Shown piece by piece: positions 17,579 through 26,404 of a stretch of DNA of 64,000 nucleotides. The stretch's first letter is position 1. Each line of letters starts with the position of its first letter. The translations under genes were made by a program, and so were the position numbers. Source of the DNA: an uncultured Lachnospiraceae bacterium (lineage in GTDB: Bacteria > Bacillota > Clostridia > Lachnospirales > Lachnospiraceae); contig CANQPM010000006.1 in assembly GCA_947625775.1 (NCBI GenBank), forward strand, positions 124,001 to 188,000, given 5' to 3'. The notes below the pieces were generated by a model. It was not told where the DNA came from. It was given only the letters and a program-made list of their open reading frames with translations, and searched no databases.

Positions 17579-19146
17579 GTTTTGATCTGCTTGGACAAGC
17601 TTACAGGAAAATACCTGCACAGATAAAAATATGCTTTATTTCAGGAATAATCACAGGGTGGCTCACGCATTTCTATATGCTTTCCCATAAGCTTTTAAAC
17701 TGGGATGATGTCAATAATATTTCCGCATATGGCAGCGGAGATTATCTCGGAAGGTGGTTCTTGAAATACATACACCCATTAGGAAGCATATACAGCATCC
17801 CTGCGGTGCATGGCTTTCTTTTTATAGTATGTCTTTCACTGTCCGCCTGCATAATAGCTGACATAATGCAAATCAAAAGCAAAACGGCGGCTGTTCTTAT
17901 TCCCGCGGTTCTTTTGACGTTTCCAAGCGCTGTCAGCACTATGACATTTATGTTTATGGCGCATACATCGGGAATTGCGGTATTAATGACGTGCGCTGCC
18001 GTGTGGTTCCTGCGCCGTTTTAAATACGGTTTCCTGCCCTGCTGCGCGCTGCTTGTGTGCGTGCTTGGCACATACCAGAGCTATATAAGCTTTGCGATAA
18101 CCCTTATGCTTATGGGCATGATCTGCGATATATTTCATGGGAAAAAATTCAAGGAGGAATTAAAAACAGGCATTTTGTGCGCGGCTGTTTTAATTGCCTG
18201 CGTACTCATATATATGTGGCTGTCGCATATTATCTACCCCAATATTGACAATGAGACATATGGCGGAATAGGTAACATGGGGCATATAGCAGTATCGGAA
18301 ATGCCAAGGCTTATAGGAAGATGCTATAAGCGTTTCCTTGAATATTTTTTGTGGAAGCCGTTCGCATTTGTGACAAAGACAGCCCAGCGCGCAAATATAT
18401 TGACATGTGCGCTTGCATTAATTTTATTTGCAGTATTATCGGTTCAAAAGAAGATATATAAAGACCTATATACCTTTGCGGTTCTTGTAATCGCATGTGC
18501 TTTTATGCCATTAGCCGCCGCCTTTGTTTATTTTATGGCGCCGGAGGCAGACTATTCAATGCTGATGCTGTATGCTTATGCCCTCATATATGTTCTGGTT
18601 ATGTCAATGCTTGATTACTGTATATGCGATTGGGAAAACAATAATCAAAATTTACAATGGAAAAATGCGGCTCGTCATGGTATAGTATTTATTACAGTGG
18701 CAGTTATTTTTGTGGACTGTTATGCAGACTACCTGCTGGCAAACAGGGCTTATCTGCGCACGCACATTGCGACAGAGCGCGTACAGGCATATTTTAACAG
18801 GATAATTTCCATGGCGGAATCGACAGACGGATTTATGCCGGGGGATAAACTGACAATCCTTGGGGAATTTTACTACAGGGATAATCCAAGCAGCGTGGAA
18901 ATAGACTGGCTTGACTCCGAGGATTTGCGGGAGCTTTCGGGCGTGGCGCTTGAAAACGGTCTTATCACGTCAGGCGTAAGGGATAATTTTATAAAGATAT
19001 TTAACGGCTATGAGACGGCTGATCTTGGCTGGGACGAAAAGCAGGATATAATGAATACGGCGCAGTACAAGGCTATGCCCGTATATCCGCAGGAAGGCTG
19101 TACACAGAAAATAAACGGCATATGGGTTGTAAAATTGTGTGAGTAG
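17575..19146 (+). CDS. GtrII-like membrane glucosyltransferase
   Basis: A 523-residue protein with about 10 hydrophobic helices. After TM1 it has LLNWDDVNNISAYGSGDYLGRW, an acidic external loop typical of the glucosyltransferase GtrII family. In that system GtrB makes undecaprenyl-phosphate-glucose, GtrA flips it, and the Gtr enzyme transfers glucose onto surface polysaccharide. A GtrB-like gene is at 21077 and GtrA at 54979. The donor sugar and acceptor in this organism are unknown. Confidence 0.8.
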   Translation: MSFDLLGQAYRKIPAQIKICFISGIITGWLTHFYMLSHKLLNWDDVNNISAYGSGDYLGRWFLKYIHPLGSIYSIPAVHGFLFIVCLSLSACIIADIMQIKSKTAAVLIPAVLLTFPSAVSTMTFMFMAHTSGIAVLMTCAAVWFLRRFKYGFLPCCALLVCVLGTYQSYISFAITLMLMGMICDIFHGKKFKEELKTGILCAAVLIACVLIYMWLSHIIYPNIDNETYGGIGNMGHIAVSEMPRLIGRCYKRFLEYFLWKPFAFVTKTAQRANILTCALALILFAVLSVQKKIYKDLYTFAVLVIACAFMPLAAAFVYFMAPEADYSMLMLYAYALIYVLVMSMLDYCICDWENNNQNLQWKNAARHGIVFITVAVIFVDCYADYLLANRAYLRTHIATERVQAYFNRIISMAESTDGFMPGDKLTILGEFYYRDNPSSVEIDWLDSEDLRELSGVALENGLITSGVRDNFIKIFNGYETADLGWDEKQDIMNTAQYKAMPVYPQEGCTQKINGIWVVKLCE

Positions 19147-19181
19147 CCAAAGGAAAGGCAGATTCCGTTTAAGGCAGGCAG

Positions 19182-21074
19182 ATGAAAATTAGCATGAGAT
19201 TTAATGTTATGCAGGGCAGAATTATGGAGGTTGGAGTGAGAAATATATTAGAGGAGCTGGCGGCTGTATTTTTTGCAGTCTGTTCTGTTGTCGCGCTGTT
19301 TGCCGACGTAGAATCGACAGGCAATTTATCTATGGCGTTAAATGGGGACGGCATAGCGCAGCTTATAGCTCTTGTGTTTTTGGAGATATTATATAGAAGA
19401 ATCATAGTAAAGAAGGAGTGCCTTAACGGGCTAAAAAAGCGGGATTCCATAGGCTATGCCATGCTGGCGTTTCTGTTTGCCGTGTTTATGCTTATAGGGC
19501 GGGAGCAGTCGGCGGATGAGGAGTTGAAATATGGGTACATTGCAGTTGTGATGCTTATCGGATATGTGCCGCTTTTCTTTACTATGCTTTCATTTATTGG
19601 AATGGCGCTTGACCGTGTAAGACAGCGTGAAAATGAAAGACCATGCTCAAGGCTTACAAAATGGCTGTTTGAGGAGCATGTCATACTAGGTGTTATGATA
19701 GCGGTCTTTTTGTGCAGGCTGCCATACCTTATTGCCTTTTACCCATGCTCGATGACATGGGACGGAGGGGCGCAGATTAGCAGCTTTTACGGCATTGAGC
19801 CATTTACGGATCATCATCCGCCGCTGCTTAGTTTTGTCTACGGAGCCATAGCGCTGTACTCGCAGAAATGGGGAATTCCCAATATAGGAATGTTTGTTAT
19901 ACCGATTGCAAACACCCTGCTTTCAGCATTTGCGGCGGCAAAGGTCTGTGAATTTTTTAAATATATAAAAGCGCCATACTGGGTTAGGTGGGCAAGCCTT
20001 ATTTATTATGCGGCATTTACCGTGTGGTGTATTTTTGACGTCACGGTAATTAAGGACACCTTGTATTATCCGCTTGTCACTCTGTTTGCGCTGCAGATAG
20101 TGTATGCGGTTATGCCAATCAGCGAAAGGATGCCTGCGTCCGAGCTTGTAAAGCTTGTCATATATGGCATACTTGTCACGCAGATAAGGAATAATGGCAT
20201 TTTTGTGTTGATATTCACATTGCCCGCCGCGTTTATCATAATCAATAGGAAGAAAAAGGCTGCGTTTGCGTTTGCCTCCGCTATAATGCTTATTGCTGTA
20301 TTTGCTGTCAACAATCTGCTGTATCCTGCATTGGGGGTAACTAAAATTAAGGTCAAGGAGGACACGTACTGCATAATGTTCCAGCAGACGGCAAAATATG
20401 GCAGGGACTATCCCGAAGACGTCACGGATGAGGAAAGGCAGTTTTTAAACACTATGTTTGACTATGATGAGCTGGTGGAGGTGTATAACCCGCGGCTTGC
20501 CGATTGGGTAAAAAACTGCCTGAAAATATGCGAGGCGACATCCGCGGATCATACGAACAGTGAATTTGCGGCAATCAGGGACGAGTATTTCAGAATATGG
20601 TTTGCGCAGTTTTTAAGGCATCCGATGTCATATGTTGATACATTTTTGGAATGTTCATACGGGTATTACTACCCGGAGGTCAAGCCATATAAGGAGGGCA
20701 ACGGGTTTTATGAGGAGGAAAGATACACATTTACTGAATCTATGCACAGCTCAAAACAGATAGAGCAGCTTGCTCCCGCAAGGTTTATCCTTGAGCAGGC
20801 AGGAAAAATGGAATATATGCCGGGCATCGGGCTGCTTTACAGATGCGGCTTTTATACATGGTGCGTGGCATACGCCGTCGCATACCTGCTTATAAAGAAA
20901 CGCGGCAAGGAGCTGATTGCAGCTGTGCCGGCTCTGGTAAATATTCTGGTGTGCCTGATATCTCCGGTGAATACATGCATCAGGTACGCTATGCCGACTA
21001 TGTGCTTTGTGCCTGTTCTGCTTGCCGTTTTATGCAGCCAGGGCATATTCAAATCAACGGAAGAAGGGATATAG
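19182..21074 (+). CDS. DUF6020-like multi-pass membrane protein
   Basis: A 630-residue integral membrane protein. Notable segments are FYPCSMTWDGGAQ and TDHHPPLLSFVYGA after an N-terminal membrane block, then VTVIKDTLYYP and a C-terminal soluble part ending in further TMs. These conserved polar loops between helices look GT-C-like. It is the intact relative of the G-tract-interrupted gene at 9052. The start is uncertain: ATG 19182 or a nearby in-frame ATG. It is followed after 2 bp by the GtrB-like gene, so the two are co-transcribed. Confidence 0.7.
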   Translation: MKISMRFNVMQGRIMEVGVRNILEELAAVFFAVCSVVALFADVESTGNLSMALNGDGIAQLIALVFLEILYRRIIVKKECLNGLKKRDSIGYAMLAFLFAVFMLIGREQSADEELKYGYIAVVMLIGYVPLFFTMLSFIGMALDRVRQRENERPCSRLTKWLFEEHVILGVMIAVFLCRLPYLIAFYPCSMTWDGGAQISSFYGIEPFTDHHPPLLSFVYGAIALYSQKWGIPNIGMFVIPIANTLLSAFAAAKVCEFFKYIKAPYWVRWASLIYYAAFTVWCIFDVTVIKDTLYYPLVTLFALQIVYAVMPISERMPASELVKLVIYGILVTQIRNNGIFVLIFTLPAAFIIINRKKKAAFAFASAIMLIAVFAVNNLLYPALGVTKIKVKEDTYCIMFQQTAKYGRDYPEDVTDEERQFLNTMFDYDELVEVYNPRLADWVKNCLKICEATSADHTNSEFAAIRDEYFRIWFAQFLRHPMSYVDTFLECSYGYYYPEVKPYKEGNGFYEEERYTFTESMHSSKQIEQLAPARFILEQAGKMEYMPGIGLLYRCGFYTWCVAYAVAYLLIKKRGKELIAAVPALVNILVCLISPVNTCIRYAMPTMCFVPVLLAVLCSQGIFKSTEEGI

Positions 21075-21076
21075 AA

Positions 21077-22063
21077 ATGGAAAACCATAGGCAGCAGGGC
21101 ATTCTTTATATAGTAGTCCCCTGTTATAATGAGGAAGAAGCTATAGAAAAGTCAGCCGAAAGGCTCATTGCCAAGCTCAGGCAGCTTGAGACAGACAATA
21201 TGATATCGCCACAAAGCCGCATAGTACTTGTTGACGACGGCTCGAAGGACAGGACTTGGGAGCTTATAGAGGCGTTATATGAAAAAAATGACAGCATTAT
21301 CGGGCTTAGGTTTGCGCACAACAGAGGCCATCAGAACGCTATCCTTGCGGGAATGATGTACGCAAAGGATTACTGCGATTTCGCCATCACGATAGATGCC
21401 GATCTGCAGCAGGATATCAATGCCATGGAGCTGTTTATCAGTGAATACGTATCAGGAAGCGAGATAGTGTTCGGAGTCCGCAACTCAAGAAACACGGACA
21501 GCTTTTTCAAAAAAATCTCAGCGACGGCTTTTTACAAAATGATGCGCTTTTTGGGCTGCAGTATATATGAAAATTCGGCAGACTACCGCCTTATGAGCGC
21601 TAAGGCTCTTGACGCGCTGTCAGAATACAGCGAGGTAAATCTGTTCCTGCGCGGCATCATACCGGACATAGGACTAAAAACCTCAGTGGTGCATTTTGAC
21701 GTATTTCCACGCGAACAGGGCAAGTCAAAGTATTCGCTGTCCAAAATGGCCACTCTTGCGGCGGACGGCATTACTTCTTTCAGCATCAGACCTATACGGC
21801 TTGTTTTTATGATGGGGGCGCTCTCGATACTTGTAGGCTTTTTTATGATTATTCATATTTTGTATGAGCATTATTTTGGATATACCGTGAATGGCTGGTC
21901 GTCAATCCTTATGTCTGTCTGGCTTTTGGGAGGGGCGATTCTGCTTTCGCTTGGCATAATAGGCGAGTACGTCGGGCGCAATTACATGGAAACAAAGCGC
22001 CGTCCGCGGTATTATTTCTGGGACGTGCTGTCACATGACGCTCATGAGGACACGCAGGTATAG
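21077..22063 (+). CDS. GtrB-like polyprenyl-phosphate glycosyltransferase (GT2)
   Basis: A 328-residue GT2 protein of the DPM1/GtrB type. It has VVPCYNEEEAIE, VDDGSKDRTW, GHQNAILAGM, the catalytic TIDADLQQD and the REQGKSKYS segment, followed by two C-terminal TM helices and GEYVGRNYMETKRRPRYY. It should transfer a hexose from a nucleotide sugar to undecaprenyl phosphate on the inner membrane face. ATG 21077 was chosen because it lies 2 bp after the upstream stop and begins just before the conserved strand; the frame is open much further upstream, inside the previous gene. Confidence 0.92.
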   Translation: MENHRQQGILYIVVPCYNEEEAIEKSAERLIAKLRQLETDNMISPQSRIVLVDDGSKDRTWELIEALYEKNDSIIGLRFAHNRGHQNAILAGMMYAKDYCDFAITIDADLQQDINAMELFISEYVSGSEIVFGVRNSRNTDSFFKKISATAFYKMMRFLGCSIYENSADYRLMSAKALDALSEYSEVNLFLRGIIPDIGLKTSVVHFDVFPREQGKSKYSLSKMATLAADGITSFSIRPIRLVFMMGALSILVGFFMIIHILYEHYFGYTVNGWSSILMSVWLLGGAILLSLGIIGEYVGRNYMETKRRPRYYFWDVLSHDAHEDTQV

Positions 22064-22103
22064 TATAAAGATTTAATAAAGTTTTGGCTGGAAACGGAAG
22101 TTA

Positions 22104-22125
22104 GCGTGAAAAACAAATTTTTCGC
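22104..22125 (+). promoter_or_regulatory. Hairpin in leader of SDR gene
   Basis: An inverted repeat GCG(T)GAAAAA-CAAA-TTTTTCGC lies 27 bp before the next start. It closely resembles the hairpin in front of rmlA at 35185. It could be a terminator/attenuator or a leader structure. Confidence 0.4.
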
Positions 22126-22151
22126 AGTCGTATCAGGAATGGAGGGTTAAT

Positions 22152-23108
22152 ATGATTATTTTAGTCGGATATACGGGCTTTGTGGGCAGCAACATATATG
22201 CGAGGGCGCGCAACAGGATTGATGGCGTCTTCAATTCGCACAACATAGAGAAAGCGTATGGGCTTGAGCCCGAGCTTTTGGTTTATGCGGGTCTAAGGGC
22301 TGAAAAGTTTCTTGCAAACAGCGCTCCTGAACGCGATTTGGAGCTTATTCTGCAGGCGGAGGAGAATATCAGGCAGATAAACCCGAGGAAACTTATACTT
22401 ATTTCAAATGTTGACGTATATACCAATCCGGTGGGCGTCACCGAGGAAAGCCCTGTGCTGGGCGAAGGAGGGACTGGAATCCAGCCGTATGGCTTAAACC
22501 GCTACTATCTGGAGGCATGGGTGAGAAAGAATTATCCCGACGCGTTGATAATAAGGCTTCCATCGCTTTATGGCGTAAATATAAAGAAAAATTTCATATA
22601 TGATTTTATAAATGTCATTCCTTCGATGCTGAAAAAGTCAAAATATGAAGAACTGTGCGCGAAAGAGCCTAAACTTAGCAACTATTATGAGCCGCAGGAC
22701 AACGGCTATTATAAATGCAGGGTTTTGGCGAAGGAGGATAAGAGCCCGCTCAGACAGATGTTCAAAAAGCTTGGATTTACGGCGATTAACTTTACGGACA
22801 GCAGGAACGTGTACCAGTTTTACCCGCTCAGGCGTCTGTGGGGAGACATACAGATTGCGCTCGACGCAAACCTTACTCTGCTGAACGTGGCGACAGAGCC
22901 GATTTCAGCGGCGGAGCTTTTTAAATATATAACGGGCGATGTCTTTAAAAATGAGTTTGCCGCGGCGCCTGCCAAATATGACGTGAAAACTCTGCATGCG
23001 GATAAATTCGGTGGGAAAGACGGATATATATACACAAAGGAGGACATTCTTGAGGATATCAAGAGCTTTGTCGATATGAACGGCGTCAGAGAGGAGTTTT
23101 TGAAATAA
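22152..23108 (+). CDS. SDR-family nucleotide-sugar enzyme with altered catalytic motif
   Basis: A 318-residue protein beginning VGYTGFVGSN, a Rossmann glycine motif. It has ISNVDVYTNP in place of the usual S-S-x-x-V-Y-G and YGLNRYYLE where extended SDRs have YxxxK. The expected Lys is Arg, so catalysis may be changed or lost. A 40-residue insertion rich in charge (around residues 165-205) is unusual. It lies between the GtrB-like gene and the first glycosylphosphotransferase. A good GGAGG site precedes the ATG. Substrate unknown. Confidence 0.75.
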   Translation: MIILVGYTGFVGSNIYARARNRIDGVFNSHNIEKAYGLEPELLVYAGLRAEKFLANSAPERDLELILQAEENIRQINPRKLILISNVDVYTNPVGVTEESPVLGEGGTGIQPYGLNRYYLEAWVRKNYPDALIIRLPSLYGVNIKKNFIYDFINVIPSMLKKSKYEELCAKEPKLSNYYEPQDNGYYKCRVLAKEDKSPLRQMFKKLGFTAINFTDSRNVYQFYPLRRLWGDIQIALDANLTLLNVATEPISAAELFKYITGDVFKNEFAAAPAKYDVKTLHADKFGGKDGYIYTKEDILEDIKSFVDMNGVREEFLK

Positions 23109-23163
23109 GTGCATATAATCCAAAATAATGGTAAAAATGTATTCAAATATTGTCAGTATTGTC

Positions 23164-23175
23164 ATGGCATGCCAT
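23164..23175 (+). promoter_or_regulatory. 12-bp perfect palindrome upstream of the glycosylphosphotransferase
   Basis: ATGGCATGCCAT is a perfect palindrome about 70 bp before the ATG. It is followed by an AT-rich TATACTATAAAAT region that could hold a -10 element; no -35 at good spacing was found. It is a candidate operator. Confidence 0.35.
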
Positions 23176-23245
23176 TTGAAAGTCTGATATACTATAAAAT
23201 GAATTGTCCTGTTTAATGGGACTAAATTTAGAATGGAAAGAAAAG

Positions 23246-24670
23246 ATGGAAAATGTCAGAAGAAAAAATAATATGATAGAAACCTACTGCGTTTCAGGGA
23301 TAGACATTGCCTGCGCTGTTCTTTCCTATGCGCTGTCGCTGTTTATAAGGTTCCGTATCATTCATTATGAGCTTTATCCAAGGCAGTTCCATATGACGGT
23401 GGGAGCGTATATTGTTGTGCTGTGTCTTGTGTACGCGCTTTTCCTTGATGCAAACCGCAATTTTTTTACAAGGGGATACTACCAGGAGTTTTACTACACG
23501 GCAAGATATACGCTTATTATTATAGTAGGGCTTGTAATGGTGCTTTATATAACGCAGCAGTCATACGGCTTTTCAAGGCTGATTTATTTTATATTTGCCA
23601 TACTTAACACGTTGATTACATATTGTGCTCATCTTGCATTCAAGAAGCTTATGTGGGGATATTACAAAAAGAGCGTAAGCAGCGCGAAAATGCTTGTGCT
23701 GGCAAGAGAGGACAATGCTGGTGAGGTGGTCGCAAACCTTATTAAGGACAGCGGCTGGTATTATCAGGTTACTTCGGCGGCTGTTTATGATGCAGACAAA
23801 AAGGGACAGATGATAAGCGGCATACCTGTAGTGGCGTCAAGGGATGACTTATACGAGGTTGTCGTGCAGATGACAGTGGATGAGGTATTTATATCGCTTC
23901 CCGATGTCGCGGTGTCAGAGATACGCGGCATAGTGGAGCGTTTTGAGGAAATGGGGCTTGTATGCCATTACAATGTTGACTTGTTCAGCAGGCCTAATCC
24001 CAATACCTACGCGCAGAGAATGGCGGGCTATAGCGTCATTTCATTTGCGGTAAATACTATGGATTCAAGGCGCGTACTTATCAAGCGCATTATTGATGTC
24101 ATAGGCGCGATTGTGGGGCTTGCAGTTACCGCGGTCTTCACGCCGTTTGTGGCGATTGCAATCAAGCTTGATTCCCCCGGGCCTGTATTTTTCTCTCAGA
24201 CAAGGATTGGCAGGAACGGCAGGCGCTTTAAGCTGTGGAAGTTCCGTTCTATGTATATTGACGCGGAGGAGCGCAAAAAAGAGCTTGCGGGTAAAAATGA
24301 GATGAGCGGGCTTATGTTCAAGATGGAGGACGATCCGCGCATTACAAGGGTTGGCAGATTTTTGCGCAGGACAAGCATTGATGAAACGCCCCAGTTTTTT
24401 AATATATTAAAGGGGGATATGAGCCTTGTGGGCACAAGACCGCCTACTGAAGATGAATTTGAAAAATACAGCGGTTACTACCGCCGCAGGTTGAGCATTA
24501 CTCCCGGGCTTACAGGCATGTGGCAGGTAAGCGGCAGGAGCGACATACAGGACTTTGATGAGATTGTGCGGCTTGACCTTGAATATATAGACAACTGGTC
24601 GTTAGGGCTTGATGTGAAGATTTTGTTTATGACTATATTTGCGGTGCTGGGCGCTAAGGGTTCAAAATAA
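23246..24670 (+). CDS. Polyprenyl glycosylphosphotransferase (initiating sugar transferase)
   Basis: A 474-residue initiating enzyme of the WbaP/WcaJ type, which moves a sugar-1-phosphate onto undecaprenyl phosphate. The N-terminal part has four or five TM helices and a CoA-binding-like domain. The C-terminal bacterial sugar transferase domain (about residues 275-474) has [41 protein letters not shown] and GLTGMWQVSGRSD. The Asp-Glu of SIDET is the catalytic pair of this family. ATG 23246 is preceded by GGAAAGAAAAG; a TTG at 23204 is less likely. A second enzyme of this type lies at 58019. Confidence 0.92.
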   Translation: MENVRRKNNMIETYCVSGIDIACAVLSYALSLFIRFRIIHYELYPRQFHMTVGAYIVVLCLVYALFLDANRNFFTRGYYQEFYYTARYTLIIIVGLVMVLYITQQSYGFSRLIYFIFAILNTLITYCAHLAFKKLMWGYYKKSVSSAKMLVLAREDNAGEVVANLIKDSGWYYQVTSAAVYDADKKGQMISGIPVVASRDDLYEVVVQMTVDEVFISLPDVAVSEIRGIVERFEEMGLVCHYNVDLFSRPNPNTYAQRMAGYSVISFAVNTMDSRRVLIKRIIDVIGAIVGLAVTAVFTPFVAIAIKLDSPGPVFFSQTRIGRNGRRFKLWKFRSMYIDAEERKKELAGKNEMSGLMFKMEDDPRITRVGRFLRRTSIDETPQFFNILKGDMSLVGTRPPTEDEFEKYSGYYRRRLSITPGLTGMWQVSGRSDIQDFDEIVRLDLEYIDNWSLGLDVKILFMTIFAVLGAKGSK

Positions 24671-25434
24671 TGAGTGGGTTACAGTATTGTGAGATATTAA
24701 AAACACGGATAAACGTCACAAATATGGATGACACAGTCCGCTATATAAGGGCGGAGCTTGACAGGCTGCGCGGCAGTTATATATGCGTGTCAAATGTCCA
24801 TACGACGGTTATGTCTTATGAAAATGAGCAGTACAGGAATATACAGAACAATGCCGCAATGGCGCTGCCTGACGGCGCTCCGCTTTCCATATGCAGCAGA
24901 AAGCGTGGATTTTCACAGGCGCAGCGCGTGACAGGACCTGACCTTATGCTGGAGCTGCTTAAGGCAGGGTCTGGGGCGGATATGCCGTTACGCCATTTTT
25001 TTTACGGCTCTGCACAGCAGACGCTTGACGCTATGCGCCAAAGAATAGAAAATGATTACCCGGACGCAGTGATTGCGGGAATGTATTCCCCGCCTTTCAG
25101 GGAGCTGTCAGAGGACGAGGATGAGAAGATAACTGAGCTGATTAACAGGGCGGAACCGGACATTTTATGGGTTGGCTTGGGGGCACCCAGGCAGGAGGAG
25201 TTCATGTACCGTCACAAGGGCAGGATAAACGCAGTTATGATAGGCGTAGGAGCAGGTTTTGATTATCTTGCAGGCAACATAAAGCGCGCGCCAAAGCTTA
25301 TGCAGCGGCTGTCGCTGGAGTGGCTTTACCGCTTTATTCAGGATCCCGTGCGGCTGTGGCAAAGGTATGTAACTACAAACATTAAATTTATCATATATAT
25401 TAATCAGGAGAAGAAGTTAAACCGTGGGAAATGA
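24670..25434 (+). CDS. WecG/TagA/CpsF-family glycosyltransferase (GT26)
   Basis: A 254-residue membrane-associated glycosyltransferase that adds the second sugar (often ManNAc, ManNAcA or glucose) to a polyprenyl-linked sugar. Family motifs are CVSNVHTTVM, ALPDGAPL, VTGPDLM, ILWVGLGAPRQEEFM, GVGAGFDYLAG and SLEWLYRFIQDP. The ATG overlaps the TAA of the initiating transferase by one base, so the two steps are coupled. The next gene overlaps it by 11 bp. Confidence 0.93.
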   Translation: MSGLQYCEILKTRINVTNMDDTVRYIRAELDRLRGSYICVSNVHTTVMSYENEQYRNIQNNAAMALPDGAPLSICSRKRGFSQAQRVTGPDLMLELLKAGSGADMPLRHFFYGSAQQTLDAMRQRIENDYPDAVIAGMYSPPFRELSEDEDEKITELINRAEPDILWVGLGAPRQEEFMYRHKGRINAVMIGVGAGFDYLAGNIKRAPKLMQRLSLEWLYRFIQDPVRLWQRYVTTNIKFIIYINQEKKLNRGK

Positions 25435-26350
25435 CAATGAGGGCTGTAAAATATGGTTTCATGCAGATGACTATGGAGTGACATCAAAGCAGTCGCAGAA
25501 AATACTCGAATGTTATAAAGAAGGGGCGCTTAACAGCATAAGCGTCATACCAAATTCAAAGGAAATTTCCGAGAGCCTGAAAATCCTTGACGGGCTGGAT
25601 CCTGAAGCAAAAATAAGGCGTGTGCTGCACATTAATTTTGTTGAAGGCAGGCCATGTGCCAGTGCTGACAAGGTGCCGCTCCTTGTTGACAGGGAGGGGT
25701 ATTTTTCAAAATCATTCATTGATTTTTTCAAATGGAACATGGCAACGTCGGGGAAAAAAAGGCAGAAAATTAAAGACCAGATAAAGGCTGAACTTAGGGA
25801 GCAGCTGCGGACGGTAACGCAGGAGCACAACTATAGGATAACGGCAATAGACTCACACCAGCATTACCATATGATACCGATAGTATTTGACTCCCTGATG
25901 GAGATACTTTCGGAGGAGGAATTTAAGGAGCTTGGAATACAATATATCAGGATACCTGTGGATCCGCTTTATCCTCCGCTCTGTACCCGTGACAGGGCAA
26001 GAGGATTGAAACCTGTAAATCTGGTAAAGTGGTGCATACTGGATTTATATGCGCAAAGGAACAGGCGGCAGTTAAAGCTCCGGGGAATAAAATCTCCCGT
26101 GTTTTTTGGAATACTGTACACATGTGAGATGAAGTGGGAGACGGTAAATGTTCTCCTGCCGCGCTATAAAGCATGGGCGGAAAAAAAGGGCGAGGATTTG
26201 GAGCTGATGTTTCACCCTGGGGGGCTTTCGGCTGAATATGAGCTTTTAGACGCAAGGAATAAAGAACTTGTGGATTTTTATATGTCCGACAACCGTTTTT
26301 ATGAGGCGGACTGTCTGCGGCTTTTAAGGCATGATATGAGCAGTGTCTAG
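25424..26350 (+). CDS. YdjC/ChbG-family carbohydrate deacetylase
   Basis: A 308-residue protein with metal-binding HADDYGVT at the N-terminus and DSHQHYH in the middle, the two signatures of the YdjC (ChbG) family of metal-dependent N-deacetylases. The C-terminal MFHPGG motif (LMFHPGGL) also fits. It would remove an acetyl group from an N-acetyl sugar, here presumably from a glycan intermediate, given its overlap with the GT26 gene. No signal peptide is present, so it acts in the cytoplasm. Confidence 0.85.
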   Translation: MGNDNEGCKIWFHADDYGVTSKQSQKILECYKEGALNSISVIPNSKEISESLKILDGLDPEAKIRRVLHINFVEGRPCASADKVPLLVDREGYFSKSFIDFFKWNMATSGKKRQKIKDQIKAELREQLRTVTQEHNYRITAIDSHQHYHMIPIVFDSLMEILSEEEFKELGIQYIRIPVDPLYPPLCTRDRARGLKPVNLVKWCILDLYAQRNRRQLKLRGIKSPVFFGILYTCEMKWETVNVLLPRYKAWAEKKGEDLELMFHPGGLSAEYELLDARNKELVDFYMSDNRFYEADCLRLLRHDMSSV

Positions 26351-26404
26351 GCGCGCGCGGTAAAACGGGTGCGGGCGAGGGTTTTGAAAATGAGGAGTAA
26401 CGTT

